64,000 nucleotides of DNA from M3007 sp046316495 (lineage in GTDB: Bacteria > Bacteroidota > Bacteroidia > Chitinophagales > Saprospiraceae), in the NCBI GenBank assembly GCA_046316495.1, contig JBKDAM010000016.1:1-64000 (forward strand). The letters are read 5' to 3'. The translations under genes were made by a program, and so were the position numbers. The notes beneath the pieces were generated by a model. The model was not told the DNA's origin and did not search any database. It worked only from the letters and a program-made list of their open reading frames with translations. Shown piece by piece: positions 62,262-64,000 of the stretch; positions within the stretch are counted from its first letter, which is position 1, and every line of letters starts with the position of its first letter.

Positions 62262-62430
62262 AGGTATGGTATTTGAAAATTCCGCTGGCTCTTTTCATGA
62301 CAACCTGAAGGAAAAAGAAAAAACCGCTCCAAAAGCCTACTCCCTTTAATCAATTCCTCCCGCTCTAACTTTTGATCAGCCCTCCTCCCCTTTTCCGCAT
62401 AATTGCACATGTATTCCCAACATAAGCCGG

Positions 62431-62438
62431 CAAAGATA
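62431..62438 (-). promoter_or_regulatory. -7 promoter box for the unknown gene-uvrA-fusion unit
   Basis: TATCTTTG on the minus strand, perfect to consensus. Confidence 0.55.
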
Positions 62439-62537
62439 CGAGAAAATGGGGAACGACCGAAACGTCTCCACGACCGAATACGTAAAAAGTGCCACACTGC
62501 ACCCTGACCAGATGCGCAACAATCCATAAAAGTGTCC

Positions 62538-62545
62538 TAACTTTG
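62538..62545 (+). promoter_or_regulatory. -7 promoter box abutting the glycosyltransferase start
   Basis: TAACTTTG fits TAnnTTTG and ends 6 nt before the ATG at 62552, so the mRNA should be leaderless or nearly so. No clear -33 TTG. Confidence 0.6.
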
Positions 62546-62551
62546 CGGCAC

Positions 62552-63289
62552 ATGCAGACCACTGCTCACCTATGTATCGTTGTTCCCTGCTTCAATCCTT
62601 CTGAAGCTTGGGGTATTTCCTTTGCCAATCGTTACCGGGAACTCACCGACCGCCTAGCCAGCCTACCGGTCTCCGTTTCTCTGACCCTGGTGAATGATGG
62701 CTATCCGAATGGAGCCCGCCCCCCGGTGCTCGACCAGCTGCCTTCCCTGCTCCCGGGCATAAACCTTGTTAGCTACGAGGAAAACCGAGGAAAAGGATAT
62801 GCCCTGCGACAAGGAATTGCAGCCTCCGAGGGCGATTTTTACCTGATAACAGACGCCGATTTCCCCTATACCCTCGAAAGCATGGCCGCTGTGGTAGAAC
62901 ATCTCCTTCAAGTTGGGGGAATTGCCGCAGGCAACCGCGACCTGGCTTACTACGCACACGTACCCCAATTCCGAAAGCTACTCTCCAAATCCCTCCGCTG
63001 GATGTTGCGCAACCTGCTTCAACTTCAGGTAACCGACTCCCAGTGTGGATTGAAAGGCTTTGATCGAGCAGGTAGGGCCATTTTCCTCGAGACCACGATC
63101 GATCGGTTTTTGTTTGACTTGGAATTTTTACTACTCGCTAAAAAACGCGTCCATGTCGACCCCGTACCTGTCGAACTACGTCCAGGTGTAGTATTCAGTA
63201 AAGTGGGCTGGAAAATCCTGGCTACTGAAGGCCGCAACTTTCTCAACTTATTTCTTCGACAAAAAAATGATGCTCTCTTTAATCGGTAA
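62552..63289 (+). CDS. Family 2 glycosyltransferase
   Basis: A 245-residue cytoplasmic protein from the ATG at 62552; the longer frame runs through the promoter. It has the GT-A start LCIVVPCFNPSEAWG, the strand-loop NRGKGYALRQGIA that binds the nucleotide, and DADFPYTLES, which contains the metal-binding DxD. There are no C-terminal membrane helices, unlike GtrB. It resembles dolichyl/undecaprenyl-phosphate sugar transferases (DPM1 type), so a lipid-linked sugar product is likely. Its end overlaps the start of the SDR gene by 23 bp, suggesting a shared transcript. Confidence 0.88.
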   Translation: MQTTAHLCIVVPCFNPSEAWGISFANRYRELTDRLASLPVSVSLTLVNDGYPNGARPPVLDQLPSLLPGINLVSYEENRGKGYALRQGIAASEGDFYLITDADFPYTLESMAAVVEHLLQVGGIAAGNRDLAYYAHVPQFRKLLSKSLRWMLRNLLQLQVTDSQCGLKGFDRAGRAIFLETTIDRFLFDLEFLLLAKKRVHVDPVPVELRPGVVFSKVGWKILATEGRNFLNLFLRQKNDALFNR

Positions 63290-64000
63290 ACATGCCTTGG
63301 TAGGCGGAGCCAGTGCCGGAATTGGAAAAGCGACCGCCATCGAACTCGCACGCCTGGGAGCGAACGTCACCCTCCTGGCCCGAACCGAAACCAGCTTACA
63401 GACCGCCCTCGCTGAACTAGATACTACCCAAGGCCAACACCACCAATACCTGGTGGTGGATTATAAAAACCGGACTGACCTCGAAACAAAAGTCCTTCAA
63501 CTCGTCCAACAAGCACCCGTACACATCCTCGTGAACAATACCGGTGGACCTCCGGGGGGGCCACTTACTCAAGCTGAACCCATCGCCTTGTTGGAAGCAC
63601 TCCAAAACCACCTGCTTTGCAATCACCTGTTAGCACAAGCGGTGCTACCTGGGATGAAAAATGCTCAATACGGTCGGATTATCAACATCATCAGCACTTC
63701 TGTTAAGGAACCTCTGGACAACCTCGGGGTCTCCAACACCACCCGATGGGCCGTAGCAGGCTGGTCCAAAACCTGGGCCAATGAAGCAGGACCCTTTGGA
63801 ATTACCGTGAATAATGTGTTGCCTGGCTATACCGAAACCGGCCGTTTGACTGAAATTATCGAAAAAAGAGCCGCCGCTAGTCAAATCAGCCCCGAAGAAG
63901 TGGCCCAACAGTTTAAAAGCCACGTTCCTTTGCGCCGATTTGCCCAACCTGCTGAAATAGCCACTGCGGTCGCCTTTTTGGCGAGCCCAGCAGCCAGCTA
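63267..64000 (+). CDS. SDR family oxidoreductase, atypical catalytic motif (cut by window end)
   Basis: The visible 244 residues start at ATG 63267 (63270 also possible), overlapping the glycosyltransferase end. The Rossmann start GGASAGIGKATAIEL and the NNTGGPPGGPL strand match NAD(P)-dependent short-chain dehydrogenases of the 3-oxoacyl-ACP-reductase-like group. The usual catalytic YxxxK is not present; the region after the catalytic Ser (IINIIS) reads LGVSNTTRWAVAGWSKTWANE with no Tyr. A subgroup of SDRs with this deviation exists, but its activity is unclear. The 3' end is missing. Confidence 0.85.
   Translation, partial: MMLSLIGKHALVGGASAGIGKATAIELARLGANVTLLARTETSLQTALAELDTTQGQHHQYLVVDYKNRTDLETKVLQLVQQAPVHILVNNTGGPPGGPLTQAEPIALLEALQNHLLCNHLLAQAVLPGMKNAQYGRIINIISTSVKEPLDNLGVSNTTRWAVAGWSKTWANEAGPFGITVNNVLPGYTETGRLTEIIEKRAAASQISPEEVAQQFKSHVPLRRFAQPAEIATAVAFLASPAAS

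Noticed and set aside
62234..62407. 58-codon open frame (starting MCNYAEKGRRADQ) in the leader of the gene upstream of uvrA
   Set aside because: It overlaps the next start and shows no family or export feature; a leader peptide is possible but unsupported.
63554..63560. G7 run in the SDR gene as a phase-variation site
   Set aside because: It encodes the conserved Gly/Pro strand NNTGGPPGGP, so the run is explained by the protein sequence.
1..64000. tRNA genes, CRISPR arrays, insertion sequences, prophage
   Set aside because: No cloverleaf, repeat-spacer array, transposase or phage gene was recognised on either strand.

Overview
The window reads as chromosomal DNA of a free-living member of the Bacteroidota, probably a Saprospiria/Lewinella- or Haliscomenobacter-like lineage. 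Support comes from the Bacteroidota -7 promoter box TAnnTTTG in front of many genes, several secreted proteins with type IX secretion (T9SS) C-terminal sorting domains, two SusC/BtuB-style TonB-dependent receptors, a choice-of-anchor L protein, a DUF6175-type protein and a one-piece cytochrome b succinate dehydrogenase. The genus assignment is inference. I saw no tRNA, rRNA, CRISPR array, insertion sequence or phage gene.

Layout. 1-1250: 3' part of an M49 dipeptidyl peptidase. 1366-4435: Lrp/AsnC regulator divergent from ornithine aminotransferase, which overlaps an AlkC-type DNA glycosylase. 4416-8505: a two-domain carbohydrate esterase, a WG-repeat-like protein and a secreted orphan. 8500-13635: a five-gene leftward operon of exported proteins (LPP20-like lipoprotein, DUF6175-like, LPP20-like, two CsgG-like proteins), the most system-like unknown in the window. 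13718-16021: TonB-dependent receptor. 16287-19771: sdhCAB. 19851-22739: era and a TPR membrane protein. 22945-24765: three tandem paralogous small membrane proteins. 24770-26200: HtrA/DegQ protease. 26393-30437: secreted endonuclease I, dapF, an outer-membrane-like protein and a nicotinate phosphoribosyltransferase homologue that lacks its catalytic barrel. 30427-34644: pseudouridine synthase, secreted esterase, adhesin-like T9SS protein and a truncated metallo-beta-lactamase-fold gene. 34713-41778: infB, a BaiN-like flavoprotein, rplS, yceI and a T9SS protein. 41789-44716: second TonB receptor and a small membrane protein. 44717-45435: a gene-poor stretch with nested inverted repeats and a likely gene remnant. 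45436-50188: AraC/TPR regulator, an Asp-box propeller protein and a 6-bladed propeller lipoprotein. 50642-53091: TraB/GumN, prohibitin-like and Crp/Fnr proteins. 53163-58797: sugar metabolism (pgk, gap, galK, and a gluconokinase/6-phosphogluconate dehydrogenase fusion). 58839-64000: uvrA, an unknown protein, a family 2 glycosyltransferase and an SDR cut by the window end.

The sugar block joins lower glycolysis (gap-pgk operon), the Leloir entry step (galK) and gluconate entry into the pentose phosphate pathway (fusion). sdhCAB forms a complete respiratory complex II. The best candidates for new biology are the five-gene CsgG/DUF6175 operon, the barrel-less NAPRT homologue, the linker-free GntK-Gnd fusion, the triple paralogue array, and a run of eight G inside a promoter spacer that could make a lipoprotein gene phase-variable.
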